Shown here one piece after another: positions 52,560 through 61,128 of a stretch of 64,000 nucleotides of DNA (position 1 is the first letter of the stretch; every line of letters starts with the position of its first letter). The DNA is taken from positions 28,397-92,396 of the forward strand of contig JAFRTU010000013.1 in the NCBI GenBank assembly GCA_017439085.1. Direction: 5' to 3'. Below the pieces are notes generated by a model that saw nothing but the letters and a program-made list of their open reading frames with translations, made no database searches and was not told the DNA's origin. The DNA is from Clostridia bacterium (GTDB lineage Bacteria > Bacillota > Clostridia > Christensenellales > Christensenellaceae). A program made the translations under genes and the position numbers.

Positions 52560-53708
52560 ATGGAAAAAGAGATTTTGAAACTGGAAAAGGTCACGGTCAA
52601 GCCGGAAGAGGAGATGATAACCGTCACAATGCCCTTGAGTTCTTACAAAGCTTTCAACTGCATGATAGACTATCCGATCGTCGGATGGCATGATAGGGAC
52701 GAGACAGCTATGGCAAGGGCTGACTGGAATCATGACATGTACCCGCTTCCCGAATGCTATAAGAGAAGGAATGATGTTCCGAGGGGAAAGATGTTCGGAA
52801 GACTCATGGAGGATTCTCTCTTCTATCCGGGAGTCAAGCATAAATATTGGGTATATGTGCCCGCACAGTATAACGGAAAGGATCCTGCAGACCTCATTTT
52901 GTTCCTGGACGGACAATTCAATTTCGGAAGGCTCATAACTGACGAGGAATTCCTGAAGTCGACGGGAAGGAAGACTATGAGTGACATGCTGAAAGTCGTC
53001 CCCGTATATGATGACATGGTGCTTCCTGAAGCAGAGGAAGGGAATGTCACCGATATGCTGGACAATCTTATCGCCGACGGGGTTATCCCCCCGACCATCG
53101 GGCTGTTCGTGGCACCCGGATACCCGGGACCCGGCGAGCCGGTCTATGGTACCGGGAAAGGCGTTACAAACAGGAGCGTGGAATATGATACAGTGAGCGA
53201 CTGGTATGCAAGGTTCATAAAAGAGGAACTCATGCCGGAAGCACTCAAGGGATTAAAGATAACCGCATCCCCAAAGGGACACAGCACGGTAGGCATCAGC
53301 TCCGGAGGCATAGCGGGCTTCAATCTTGCCTGGTATGACAATGACATCTTCGGAAATGCCATCATAGGCAGCCCGAGCTTTGGAAACATCAGGGGAGGAA
53401 ATATATGGCCATCCGTCATCAGGACCACTGATGAGAAGAAGGATCTGAGGACATGCATGTGCGTAGGAAAGTATGACGCAGACATAATCTTCGGAGACTG
53501 GATCCTGGCAGATAAAGACGTGGCCAGTGCGCTCAACTACAAAGGCTACGATTTCCGACTGATAATCAACGAGATGGGACACAGCATGCATTTCCTTAAA
53601 AGGATGATACCTGAAGCACTGAGATGGCTGTATCACGGAGAAGAGATAGTGGAAGAGAAGTGCGAGGTCATTAAACCATACCCTCTGGTGACCAGCCTGG
53701 ATAAATAG
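52560..53708 (+). CDS. Enterochelin-esterase-like alpha/beta hydrolase
   Basis: 382 residues. The nucleophile elbow is VGISSGGIAGF (Ser near residue 249) and a C-terminal His in NEMGHSMHFLKRM. LILFLDGQFNF is the oxyanion-region strand, and the family is the esterase/Fes-like group (DUF-type putative esterase). An N-terminal 90-residue beta-rich part precedes the catalytic domain. No signal peptide. The ATG is preceded by GGAGG just after the pduL terminator, so expression depends on read-through or an unseen promoter. Confidence 0.85.
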   Translation: MEKEILKLEKVTVKPEEEMITVTMPLSSYKAFNCMIDYPIVGWHDRDETAMARADWNHDMYPLPECYKRRNDVPRGKMFGRLMEDSLFYPGVKHKYWVYVPAQYNGKDPADLILFLDGQFNFGRLITDEEFLKSTGRKTMSDMLKVVPVYDDMVLPEAEEGNVTDMLDNLIADGVIPPTIGLFVAPGYPGPGEPVYGTGKGVTNRSVEYDTVSDWYARFIKEELMPEALKGLKITASPKGHSTVGISSGGIAGFNLAWYDNDIFGNAIIGSPSFGNIRGGNIWPSVIRTTDEKKDLRTCMCVGKYDADIIFGDWILADKDVASALNYKGYDFRLIINEMGHSMHFLKRMIPEALRWLYHGEEIVEEKCEVIKPYPLVTSLDK

Positions 53709-53758
53709 ACCTATGACAAATACATAGACAGGACAAAGTTTAGCCCTGAAAAATGAAA

Positions 53759-53806
53759 AACTCCCGTCATTGGTATTCACCGGTGTTACGGGAGTTCTTT
53801 TATTAT
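53759..53806. terminator. Bidirectional terminator between the esterase and pepT
   Basis: AACTCCCGT/ACGGGAGTT (53759-53767 with 53788-53796), with an A-run before and CTTTTATTATTA after; the loop contains a small inner stem. Confidence 0.8.
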
Positions 53807-53816
53807 TATGCTTTCC

Positions 53817-55034
53817 TTATATTTCAGCTCCGAGATAGATTATGTTCTCAAGAACTTCCTCACACTTCTTCAGGGAGTTGACCGGCAGATACTCGTATTT
53901 GCCATGCATGTTTTCCCCGCCTGCGAAGATGTTCGGACATGGCAGTCCCATAAAGGACAATCTTGAACCGTCCGTTCCTCCACGTACCGGAGAGATGACG
54001 GGGGAGATCCCCGCTTTAATTATGGCTTTTTCTGCAAGTTCGACTATCTCAAATCGCTCTTCCAGCACGGACCTCATATTCAGATATCCCTCTTTCAGGT
54101 CGACCTCGACGGTTCCTTCGCCGTATTTTTTATTTAAATAAGCTACGGCATCGAAGAACAGGGAAGAGCGTTTTCTCAGGATCTGAAGATCGTGATCCCT
54201 TATTATGTAACGGAGCAATGCACTTTCCACGTTTCCTTCCATCTCATTCAGATGGGAGAAGCCTTCGTATCCTTCCGTATACATAGGATTCTCGAACTGA
54301 GGCAGCATGGACTGGAACTCCATTCCGATAAGAAGCGCATTCTTCATCTTTCCCTTTGCCGTTCCCGGATGGATGTTCTTTCCGTTGATCCTAACATCTG
54401 CATGAGCAGCATTGAAGGTCTCATAGTTAAGTTCGCCTATCGTTCCGCCGTCGATCGTATAAGCGAAGTCCGCACCGAATCCTCCGACGTCGAATTTGTC
54501 TGCTCCTCTGCCGATCTCCTCATCCGGAGTGAAAGCTATCATGACCTTGCCGTGAGGCCTGTCGGAAGAGATGATCTTTTCGGCGGCGGAGATTATGGCC
54601 GCTATGCCCGCTTTGTCGTCTGCTCCAAGAAGCGTGGTTCCATCAGTAACTATAATGTCATCGCCCGTATATTCCCTGAGCATTGGAAAGTCATCCGGAG
54701 AGAGGACGATGCTTTTCTCTTCATTTAGAACTATATCTCCGCCGTCATAGGAGGAGACTATCCTTGGCTTTGGATCCTTGCCGGACATGTCGGGAGCGGT
54801 ATCCATATGCGCAATGAGCCCGATCACGGGAGCTCCTTCGCAGTTGGCGGGTATGGAACCGTATACATATCCGAAATCATCCATGAAGGCATCGGTCACC
54901 CCTATCTCCTTCATTTCTTTTACAAGCTCTTCTCCGAGCACCAGCTGTTTGTCGGTGCTGGGAATGGTGGATGAGAATTCATCAGAGGTGGTCTCATAGG
55001 AAACATATTTTAAAAAGCGCTTTACTATATCCAT
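53817..55034 (-). CDS. pepT: Peptidase T (tripeptidase)
   Basis: 405 residues. Zinc ligands: IGLIAHMDTAPDMSG (His, with Asp), GADDKAGIAAI, FTPDEEIGRGADKF, and a C-terminal GGTDGSRLSFMGLPCPNIF. The family M20B cleaves the N-terminal residue of tripeptides. The dimerisation domain (about 205-315) carries NIHPGTAKGKMKNA. It is a single gene convergent with the esterase and divergent from the aldolase. Confidence 0.96.
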   Translation of the reverse strand: MDIVKRFLKYVSYETTSDEFSSTIPSTDKQLVLGEELVKEMKEIGVTDAFMDDFGYVYGSIPANCEGAPVIGLIAHMDTAPDMSGKDPKPRIVSSYDGGDIVLNEEKSIVLSPDDFPMLREYTGDDIIVTDGTTLLGADDKAGIAAIISAAEKIISSDRPHGKVMIAFTPDEEIGRGADKFDVGGFGADFAYTIDGGTIGELNYETFNAAHADVRINGKNIHPGTAKGKMKNALLIGMEFQSMLPQFENPMYTEGYEGFSHLNEMEGNVESALLRYIIRDHDLQILRKRSSLFFDAVAYLNKKYGEGTVEVDLKEGYLNMRSVLEERFEIVELAEKAIIKAGISPVISPVRGGTDGSRLSFMGLPCPNIFAGGENMHGKYEYLPVNSLKKCEEVLENIIYLGAEI

Positions 55035-55120
55035 GGTATTCCTTCTTTCATATCAAATTTCAAGCAGTTATAATTATACACATAAAACCAAACGGAAATC
55101 CATTCGAGGAGGTCATGACC

Positions 55121-55804
55121 ATGCTGGTCCTTATAGATAACGCAAATCTTTATGAGATAGAAAGCCTGTATACAGAGTATCCTTATGACGGAGTCACTAC
55201 CAATCCTACCATACTGAGAAATGAACATGCGGATCCGATCAAGCAGCTCAAGGCTATCAGGGAACTGCTTCCCAAGACTTCGCAGCTCCATGCGCAGGTG
55301 GTATCATCCACCACGGAGGGGATGATACAGGAGGCGCATTTCATGCTGGACAACATAGCGGATGACATGTTCATCAAGATCCCCGTGTCTGCTGCGGGAA
55401 TGAAAGCCATCCATCTTCTGAAAGAAGAGGGAGTGAACATAACTGCGACGGCAATATACACTGCCATGCAGGCATTTATGGCCGGAAAGGCAGGAGCAAG
55501 ATATGCCGCACCATACGTGAACAGACTGGACAACATGGGAGCAGACGGTGTACAGGTGGCTACGGACATCCACAACATGTTCAGGATCCACAATATGGAG
55601 AGCGATGTCCTTGCTGCCAGCTTCAAGAACTCACAGCAAGTTCTGAATCTCTGCAGGAAGGGAATAGGAGCGGTCACTGCCGCACCTGACGTGCTGAGAT
55701 CGCTCATAAAGCATGACGCGACCTTCACGGCAGAGGAGAACTTTGAGGAAGACTACTACTCCCTCATAAATGAAGTTAAGGGCTTCAGGATGAAAAAGAA
55801 TTGA
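55121..55804 (+). CDS. fsa: Transaldolase-like fructose-6-phosphate aldolase
   Basis: 227 residues from ATG 55121, which is 8 bases after AGGAGG; an ATG at 55115 is too close. The Schiff-base Lys is in MFIKIPVS (Lys86). VTTNPTIL, TAIYTAMQAFMAGKAGARYAA-type segment and YVNRLDNMG mark the FSA/TalC group of small transaldolases. The reaction is cleavage of fructose-6-phosphate or a related ketose phosphate, or transaldolase activity; these cannot be separated from sequence. A terminator overlaps the end of the opposing MATE gene. Confidence 0.9.
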   Translation: MLVLIDNANLYEIESLYTEYPYDGVTTNPTILRNEHADPIKQLKAIRELLPKTSQLHAQVVSSTTEGMIQEAHFMLDNIADDMFIKIPVSAAGMKAIHLLKEEGVNITATAIYTAMQAFMAGKAGARYAAPYVNRLDNMGADGVQVATDIHNMFRIHNMESDVLAASFKNSQQVLNLCRKGIGAVTAAPDVLRSLIKHDATFTAEENFEEDYYSLINEVKGFRMKKN

Positions 55805-55818
55805 GCGTATGATATCTC

Positions 55819-57231
55819 TCAGGACGCCTCGGCAAGAGGCGTCTTTTTTTTCTTCTCAGACAATTCCAGGAGATCCGTTCTTGCAAACAGTATGAACAGG
55901 AGTAGTCCCCTTATGGAGTTGTCTCCGACCATGCACAGCCAGACGGCGTTGAGCCCGAGAGAGAAGACATTTATGCATAGCCATGTGCCGAGTATCCTGA
56001 CCAGCCACATGGTGAGTGTACTGAATATCAGAGGATGCCGTGTGTCTCCGGCTCCGTTGAAGATACCTTCCATGATTATGGCAAGTCCGAAGATCGGTTC
56101 TGAGACCGCGACGATCTTGAGGGCGGAAGAACCCAGAGCTATAACGTCGGCGTCGGATATGAAAAGGGTCATCATCTCTCTTGAGAATATGAACAGGAGA
56201 CCTCCGGTGACCACCATTAGAGATACCGATATGAACGCGAGCATCCGGGTTATCTTTTTAAGTTCATCCCTGTTGCGCTCACCCACGGCGTGACCTGTGA
56301 GAGAGATAGCAGCGGACTGCATTCCGAATCCTGGGATATAGAAGGCCTCTTCGGCAGTAAGAGCGATGGAATGAGCGGCAAACACTGTAGTTCCGAGTCC
56401 CGCAACGAGGCTTGTGAAGACCACATGTCCGCCCGCGGATATGAGCCTGCTGAGAGTAAGGGGAACGGCCATCTTGAGTATGGAATTCCTTGCCTCCTTA
56501 TCCTTGATGAAGAGCTTGTCATCCCTGCTGAAGAGCACTGAGTTTTTCCTGAAGGCTATGAACATCATGATCCCACCGATGGCATATGAGATCGCAGTGG
56601 ACAGCGCGGCGCCAAAGACGCCCCATCCGAATCCGAACATTTCAAGACTGAGCCCGAGGAAAGTAATTGTTCTTGACGGATAGATAAAGAAGAAGTTAAG
56701 GATCACATGGATGATGTTGAGGACCAGATTTACCATCATGGGAGTCCTGGTGTCTCCGGAACCTCTTAATATTGCTCCGAACACGATGGTGATCATATTG
56801 AGCGAATAGGGGAGATTTATCAGGGCAAAATAGACGGATGCATCCTTCTGTATGGCTTCTTCGGCCCCAAGGAGTCCGGGAAGAACAGGACTGAGAGCAA
56901 GAGTGAGTACCGTCACCACTATCGACAGCACGAGACCTATCTGGAACGACTGGGAGATATATGATTTTATATGATCCCTGTTGTTCTCGCCGATGGCTCT
57001 GGCTATATTTGCGGTTGCCGCTATGCCAAGGGCATATAAAGGACCGGAGAGCAGCCATGTGGTGGTGGAGGTGATGCCGACTGCCGCAGAAGCTTCCTGT
57101 CCTATCGCTCCGATCATGGCAGTATTTATGTATATTACAATGGTCTGAAGGAACTGCTCGAGCATGGTCGGCCAGGCAAGAGCGAGTATGGTCCGCATTA
57201 GTCTTTTTCTGTCTCTTCTCAAATCTTCCAT
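55819..57231 (-). CDS. MATE-family efflux transporter
   Basis: 470 residues from MEDLRRDRKRLM at 57231 (AAGG upstream); an ATG 63 bases further up lies inside the promoter region. Twelve membrane helices in two halves. TMLEQFLQTIVIYINTAMIG is the first helix, with the usual PxxLEQ start, and GFGMQSAAISLTGHAVGE lies in the second half. It likely exports drugs or metabolites with Na+ or H+. Its tail ends KKKKTPLAEAS, with these codons inside the aldolase terminator. Confidence 0.92.
   Translation of the reverse strand: MEDLRRDRKRLMRTILALAWPTMLEQFLQTIVIYINTAMIGAIGQEASAAVGITSTTTWLLSGPLYALGIAATANIARAIGENNRDHIKSYISQSFQIGLVLSIVVTVLTLALSPVLPGLLGAEEAIQKDASVYFALINLPYSLNMITIVFGAILRGSGDTRTPMMVNLVLNIIHVILNFFFIYPSRTITFLGLSLEMFGFGWGVFGAALSTAISYAIGGIMMFIAFRKNSVLFSRDDKLFIKDKEARNSILKMAVPLTLSRLISAGGHVVFTSLVAGLGTTVFAAHSIALTAEEAFYIPGFGMQSAAISLTGHAVGERNRDELKKITRMLAFISVSLMVVTGGLLFIFSREMMTLFISDADVIALGSSALKIVAVSEPIFGLAIIMEGIFNGAGDTRHPLIFSTLTMWLVRILGTWLCINVFSLGLNAVWLCMVGDNSIRGLLLFILFARTDLLELSEKKKKTPLAEAS
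55823..55851 (+). terminator. Terminator of the aldolase gene, inside the end of the MATE gene
   Basis: GACGCCTC/GAGGCGTC (55823-55830 with 55836-55843), loop GGCAA, run of eight T. The T-run doubles as the lysine codons of the opposing gene. Confidence 0.9.
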
Positions 57232-57261
57232 AACCTTAATCCTCTTTTTTCTTATACCTTT

Positions 57262-57290
57262 ATTATATACGACGCTCTTTTGTGTTTTAA
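57262..57290 (-). promoter_or_regulatory. Promoter of the MATE gene with overlapping palindrome
   Basis: On the - strand: TTAAAA (57285-57290), 17 bases, TATAAT (57262-57267). The -35 box lies within the palindrome GTGTTTTAAACAC (57282-57294), a likely operator. Confidence 0.55.
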
Positions 57291-57327
57291 ACACGAAAAG
57301 AGCCGGGGCGAATAGCTTTAATTGCCT

Positions 57328-57356
57328 TTAAACACAAGCTTTTTCTGTGGTATCCT
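57328..57356 (+). promoter_or_regulatory. Probable promoter of mtnN
   Basis: TTAAAC (57328-57333), 17 bases, TG-G-TATCCT extended -10 (57348-57356). The -35 overlaps TTTAAACAC (57327-57335), the same sequence found at the -35 of the divergent MATE promoter. Confidence 0.45.
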
Positions 57357-57384
57357 AATATATATCACACAGGAGATTCTTTAC

Positions 57385-58098
57385 ATGATAGCCATAATCG
57401 GAGCGATGAATACGGAAGTGACCCTTCTGCTGGAGAACATGCAGAATGTCACAGAGACAAGGAAGAGCGGAAAGATCTATTATACGGGCAATCTGAAAGA
57501 CCATGAGATAGTACTTGTGGAATCAGGAATGGGAAAAGTCAATTCTGCCATCTGTACCCAGCAGCTCATAGATCTGTTCGCACCTGAAGTGGTCATCAAT
57601 ACTGGCATAGCCGGGGGAATTGCCCCTGGACTCCATGTAGGGGACTTCGTGATAGGAAAGTCAGCCGTTGAGCATGATTTCGATCTGTCCCCTGTGGGAT
57701 ATGTGAGAGGACACGTTCTCGGCGGAAATAAAAAAGAGGTGACGTATTTCACCACAAGAGATGATCTGATAGATGAGATACGAAGCGCTGCCCTGGATTA
57801 TCTTCCCGCGGAGAAGATACATGTGGGCACCATAGCTACCGGAGACCAGTTCATATGCACACACGAAGCAAAGAAAGAACTCTGGGAACTGTTCGGTGCC
57901 TATGCGGCAGAGATGGAAGGCGGAGCGATAGCTCATGTCTGCACTGTTAATGATGTTCCCTGCATACTTCTGAGAGCCATATCAGATCTGGCTGACGAAG
58001 GTGCTCATGAGTCGGTCAACAACTTTGAAACGGTGGTTGCGGATCTTTCAGCAAAGATACTTATGAGGTTCATGGAGATAGTCAAGAAGGAAAACTGA
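57385..58098 (+). CDS. mtnN: 5'-methylthioadenosine/S-adenosylhomocysteine nucleosidase
   Basis: 237 residues from ATG 57385 (AGGAG upstream). Begins MIAIIGAMNTEVTLLLENM, has INTGIAGGIAPGLHVGDFVIG, the substrate-binding AAEMEGGAIAHVC and the catalytic Asp in RAISDLADEGAHESVNNFE. It cleaves SAH and MTA, removing the product inhibitors of methyltransferases. The gene directly after it, 2 bases away, encodes a methyltransferase-like protein. Confidence 0.96.
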   Translation: MIAIIGAMNTEVTLLLENMQNVTETRKSGKIYYTGNLKDHEIVLVESGMGKVNSAICTQQLIDLFAPEVVINTGIAGGIAPGLHVGDFVIGKSAVEHDFDLSPVGYVRGHVLGGNKKEVTYFTTRDDLIDEIRSAALDYLPAEKIHVGTIATGDQFICTHEAKKELWELFGAYAAEMEGGAIAHVCTVNDVPCILLRAISDLADEGAHESVNNFETVVADLSAKILMRFMEIVKKEN

Positions 58099-58100
58099 AG

Positions 58101-60164
58101 ATGGCATATGTCGGAACCGGAGTGATATCGAGAAACCTCGGTGTCACTAACAAACAGCTCTATGACCTGATAGACTCAGGCAGGATAGAGGCCCCGATAA
58201 AGGAAAGAGGGCGATACAGGTGGAGCGAGAAGAACGCATCCGACGTCGTTCGTGCGCTCTCACTCAGATCAAAAGGGCTCATACTCTATGAACTGGAAGA
58301 CAAGAAATACCTGGGCAACAAAGCTCAGTATTCTGCGTTTCTTAGGGAACTGTCTGACAGATACTGTCCTGATTTCCGGTCTTTCGGGGATCTGTTTGCG
58401 GGAGTCGGAGGTGCCGATAGAGAGTTTACAGACAAGGAACTAATCGTAAATGACATACTCTATTCCTCATATATAAATCTTGTGGCATGGTATTCTTCCG
58501 AGAGCGCAGACATGGACAAGCTGTCATCCATAGTCGATCGCTATAATGATATAAGACCATTCGGAGAGGGATATGTTACGAAGAACTATAGCGGAAAGTA
58601 TTTCGGGCTGTCCACGGCAAGGAAGATCGATTTCATAAGGGATGATATAAAGAAGAAAAGAACTGACGGACAGATAAATGAGAGAGAGGAGGCGATCCTC
58701 ATCTCTGCTCTGCTTCACGGGATAGATCAGGCGGCAAACATTTACGGTCATTATGAGGCGTTCAAAAAGCCTCCCGTTGTATGGAACTCGCTGGAACTCA
58801 ATCTACCAAACATCCCGGTCATAAATCACGGAAACAACAGGATATTCAACACGGATGCCAATATGCTCGCATCATATGTCCATACGGACGTAACATATAT
58901 AGATTGCCCGAACGATTCGAGACAGTACTGTGATATGTATCATCTGCCTGAGACCATCGCTCTTTGGGAGAAACCCGAGCTCAAGGGGAAAACCTTGAAG
59001 CCGGTCCAGCCTTATAAGAAGAGTCAGTACTGCAGGAAAGATGCTCCGGATGCATTCAGGGAGCTCATTGACGGACTCAGAGCGAAACTCATTCTGGTGA
59101 ATATGCCGAAAACGGAAAATGAGGGGAACAGGACATCCTCTAACAGGATATCGCTGAGCGAGATGCTCGGGGTGCTTGAAGAGAAAGGAAGGGTCCATAT
59201 AGAATTCCCGGCTCTGAACGAAGAGGTCGAACAGATGTTCCTCACCCTTGATTTCGGGATGGATAAAGAAGTCAAGGCAGAAGACACCGTAAAAGGCGGG
59301 GTCATAGTATGCGAAACAGGAAAGAAGCCGAGACCCTTTACTGAGATGCCTCTTAACTTCAACGGCGATGAGAAAAAGGACATAAGGCTCATAACCCCGT
59401 TCTTTCCCGTGGATGTAAGGACTGCGATAGGGGTGTACCCTGAGAGTTTCCAGATGGTCATAAATGCGGATGCAGAAAACAAGATCTTCAGCGACAAAGA
59501 CCGTCATACTGTTGGAATAATGAAAAAGATAGGTCAGGAGGGAGACGCTTTCATAAAGAAGACCGAGCAACTGATAAGAGAATACGGATTGTCTCTTTCT
59601 GGCAGACACGGATACGAATATTACGACTCCACCCAGGAGGCAGGCCTTGCGGATTACAACAGGGAAGCATATTCTAGGCTCAGAGATGATTTCAATGCCA
59701 TGGACGAGGGTGATGACGGATATTACGAGAGACTGTATCTGCTCCTGATCTACGGATATGGAATGATACTTCGATTCAACAGGAAGGGAATGTTCAACCT
59801 GACTGTAGGAAAGAGAGACTGGACGGATCAGCTGAGACTGAGGCTCAAAAGATATGTGCAGGCACTTGAGAAAGAAAATGTGGATTACAGAAGGATGACA
59901 GCTCCCGAGACAGCGCTCAGAGAACTGGGACCCGGGGATCTCGCGGTAATTTGTCCTTCCGAAAGCGAGCTCATGGCAGATGAAAAGTCCATCGTAAGGA
60001 TGCTTTCACAGCTGAGGAAGCAGGATACCAGATTCGCATTCATCTATGATTCTTCAAACGGATGCAACGGGATAGAAGACTGGAAGAGGAAGAACGCCGA
60101 CAGGCTCAGAATGGTAAAGTACGATCCTGACAGGCCGGAAAAGGAAATAATCATAAATTACTGA
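58101..60164 (+). CDS. Winged-helix protein with two degenerate Dam/D12 methyltransferase domains
   Basis: 687 residues. Residues 1-60 look like a MerR/excisionase winged helix (VISRNLGVTNKQLYDLIDSG). Module 1 (about 90-400) has SAM motif I FGDLFAGVGG (95-104) and IVNDILYSSYIN, but the catalytic DPPY is DCPN (268-271), inside VTYIDCPNDSRQY where live enzymes read DPPYxxRQY. Module 2 (about 410-687) follows D12 order (RFNRKGMFNLTVGKRDW at 558-574, VDYRRM) but has IGVYPESFQ for motif I and AVICPSES where DPPY belongs. Probably not an active methyltransferase; a DNA-binding or SAM-sensing regulator is possible. The gene is coupled to mtnN. Confidence 0.72.
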   Translation: MAYVGTGVISRNLGVTNKQLYDLIDSGRIEAPIKERGRYRWSEKNASDVVRALSLRSKGLILYELEDKKYLGNKAQYSAFLRELSDRYCPDFRSFGDLFAGVGGADREFTDKELIVNDILYSSYINLVAWYSSESADMDKLSSIVDRYNDIRPFGEGYVTKNYSGKYFGLSTARKIDFIRDDIKKKRTDGQINEREEAILISALLHGIDQAANIYGHYEAFKKPPVVWNSLELNLPNIPVINHGNNRIFNTDANMLASYVHTDVTYIDCPNDSRQYCDMYHLPETIALWEKPELKGKTLKPVQPYKKSQYCRKDAPDAFRELIDGLRAKLILVNMPKTENEGNRTSSNRISLSEMLGVLEEKGRVHIEFPALNEEVEQMFLTLDFGMDKEVKAEDTVKGGVIVCETGKKPRPFTEMPLNFNGDEKKDIRLITPFFPVDVRTAIGVYPESFQMVINADAENKIFSDKDRHTVGIMKKIGQEGDAFIKKTEQLIREYGLSLSGRHGYEYYDSTQEAGLADYNREAYSRLRDDFNAMDEGDDGYYERLYLLLIYGYGMILRFNRKGMFNLTVGKRDWTDQLRLRLKRYVQALEKENVDYRRMTAPETALRELGPGDLAVICPSESELMADEKSIVRMLSQLRKQDTRFAFIYDSSNGCNGIEDWKRKNADRLRMVKYDPDRPEKEIIINY

Positions 60165-60179
60165 TCAGAGGACAGAATA

Positions 60180-60653
60180 ATGGTAGTAATAGACGTTAAG
60201 GGAAAAGGAAAGATAAAGATCGAACTTGACAGGAGTCAGGCTCCGATCACGGTAGATAACTTCGAAAAGCTCGTTAAGGAAGGCTTTTACGATGGGCTTA
60301 CATTCCACAGAGTTATATACGGATTCGTCATTCAGGGCGGATGTCCCGAGGGAACGGGAATGGGAGGCCCGGGATACACTATAAAAGGGGAGTTCTCCTC
60401 CAATGGGGTCCCGAACAGCATTCCCCATGATAGAGGAGCGATCTCCATGGCCAGAGCCGCAGATCCGGATTCAGCCGGATCCCAGTTCTTCATCTGTCAT
60501 GGAGATGCCAGATACCTGGACGGACAGTATGCAGCCTTCGGGCATGTTGTGGAAGGCATGGAAGTCGTCGATGAGATAGCAGAGAGCCTTACAGACTATG
60601 CTGACAGACCAATGCCGGAAGTAGTGATGGAGAAGGTCTATATCGAAGAATGA
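60180..60653 (+). CDS. Cyclophilin-type peptidyl-prolyl cis-trans isomerase
   Basis: 157 residues. ITVDNFEKLVKEGFYDGLTFHRVI, the catalytic Arg in FHRV, IQGGCPEGTGMGGPGYTIK, and AGSQFFICHGDA with FFI substrate contacts. No signal peptide, so cytoplasmic. It speeds proline isomerisation in folding proteins. GAGGA precedes the ATG; 15 bases after the methyltransferase-like gene, so probably the last gene of that operon. Confidence 0.95.
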   Translation: MVVIDVKGKGKIKIELDRSQAPITVDNFEKLVKEGFYDGLTFHRVIYGFVIQGGCPEGTGMGGPGYTIKGEFSSNGVPNSIPHDRGAISMARAADPDSAGSQFFICHGDARYLDGQYAAFGHVVEGMEVVDEIAESLTDYADRPMPEVVMEKVYIEE

Positions 60654-60700
60654 GCCTTGTGCTCATCCTTCGATAATGCACAAAAAAGGCTATTGATTTT
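60653..60700 (+). terminator. Terminator after the cyclophilin gene
   Basis: AGCCTTGTGC (60653-60662) pairs with GCACAA...AGGCT (60678-60691) with four unpaired A, then TATTGATTTTT. Confidence 0.6.
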
Positions 60701-60701
60701 T

Positions 60702-60745
60702 CCCGATCAGGTTGCTATTATTCTTAAGGAGAAAAATTGATCGGG
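60702..60745. repeat. Inverted repeat upstream of the tRNA-Val promoter
   Basis: CCCGATCA (60702-60709) and TGATCGGG (60738-60745), loop 28 bases, ending 7 bases before the -35 box of the tRNA-6S-tRNA unit. Possible protein-binding site. Confidence 0.45.
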
Positions 60746-60752
60746 CCGACAG

Positions 60753-60780
60753 TTGCAAAATCTGCAGATTTGATTATAAT
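60753..60780 (+). promoter_or_regulatory. Promoter of the tRNA-Val/6S/tRNA-Gln unit
   Basis: TTGCAA (60753-60758), 16 bases, TATAAT (60775-60780), 9 bases before the tRNA. No other promoter of comparable quality is seen before tRNA-Gln. Confidence 0.7.
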
Positions 60781-60789
60781 AACTTTGAC

Positions 60790-60867
60790 GGGATTATAGC
60801 TCAGTTTGGTCAGAGCGCTACGTTGACATCGTAGAGGTCGTTGGTTCGAGCCCAATTAATCCCACCA
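60790..60867 (+). tRNA. tRNA-Val (anticodon GAC)
   Basis: 78 bases with encoded CCA. Acceptor GGGATTA/TAATCCC, anticodon stem CTACG/CGTAG with loop TTGACAT (anticodon GAC, codons GUC and GUU), T loop TTCGAGC. Confidence 0.96.
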
Positions 60868-61045
60868 TTCCTGGGTTGCTTGTTATGTTCTCGTATGGTA
60901 AACCTACACTTCATATACGGGCAATCAGATCGTGTATCGGGATGCATGCTCTTCCAAGAGAAGCGCGAAGGTACAGTATGACGCCCACCTGCATTTAAGC
61001 GGGTTGCATTTTCGAAACAGACGACATACCTGGGGCTTATTTGAT
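60868..61045 (+). ncRNA. ssrS: 6S RNA
   Basis: About 175 bases starting at the base after the tRNA-Val CCA. Compared from memory with E. coli 6S RNA: GCATGCTC...TCC..GAGAAGC near 60950-60965, then GACGCCCACCTGC...GCGGGTT, matching the ACACATTCACCTTGAA...CAAGGGTT part, and a CGACATACCTGGGG end resembling CGGCATCTCGGAGA. The ends form an imperfect closing stem (TTCC-GG with CC-GGGG). The upstream half has the TTCATA segment of the family. 6S RNA binds sigma-A RNA polymerase like an open promoter. The exact ends are inferred. Confidence 0.8.
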
Positions 61046-61054
61046 ATGATTATT

Positions 61055-61128
61055 AGCCGAATAGTGTAACGGTAACACCTACGACTCTGACTCGTATTTT
61101 CTAGGTTCGAATCCTAGTTCGGCTGCCA
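61055..61128 (+). tRNA. tRNA-Gln (anticodon CTG)
   Basis: 74 bases with encoded CCA. Acceptor AGCCGAA/TTCGGCT, anticodon stem TACGA/TCGTA with loop CTCTGAC (anticodon CTG, codon CAG), T loop TTCGAAT. Confidence 0.96.

Noticed and set aside
58101..60164. Active restriction-modification system
   Set aside because: No restriction endonuclease gene is nearby and both methyltransferase modules lack the DPPY motif.
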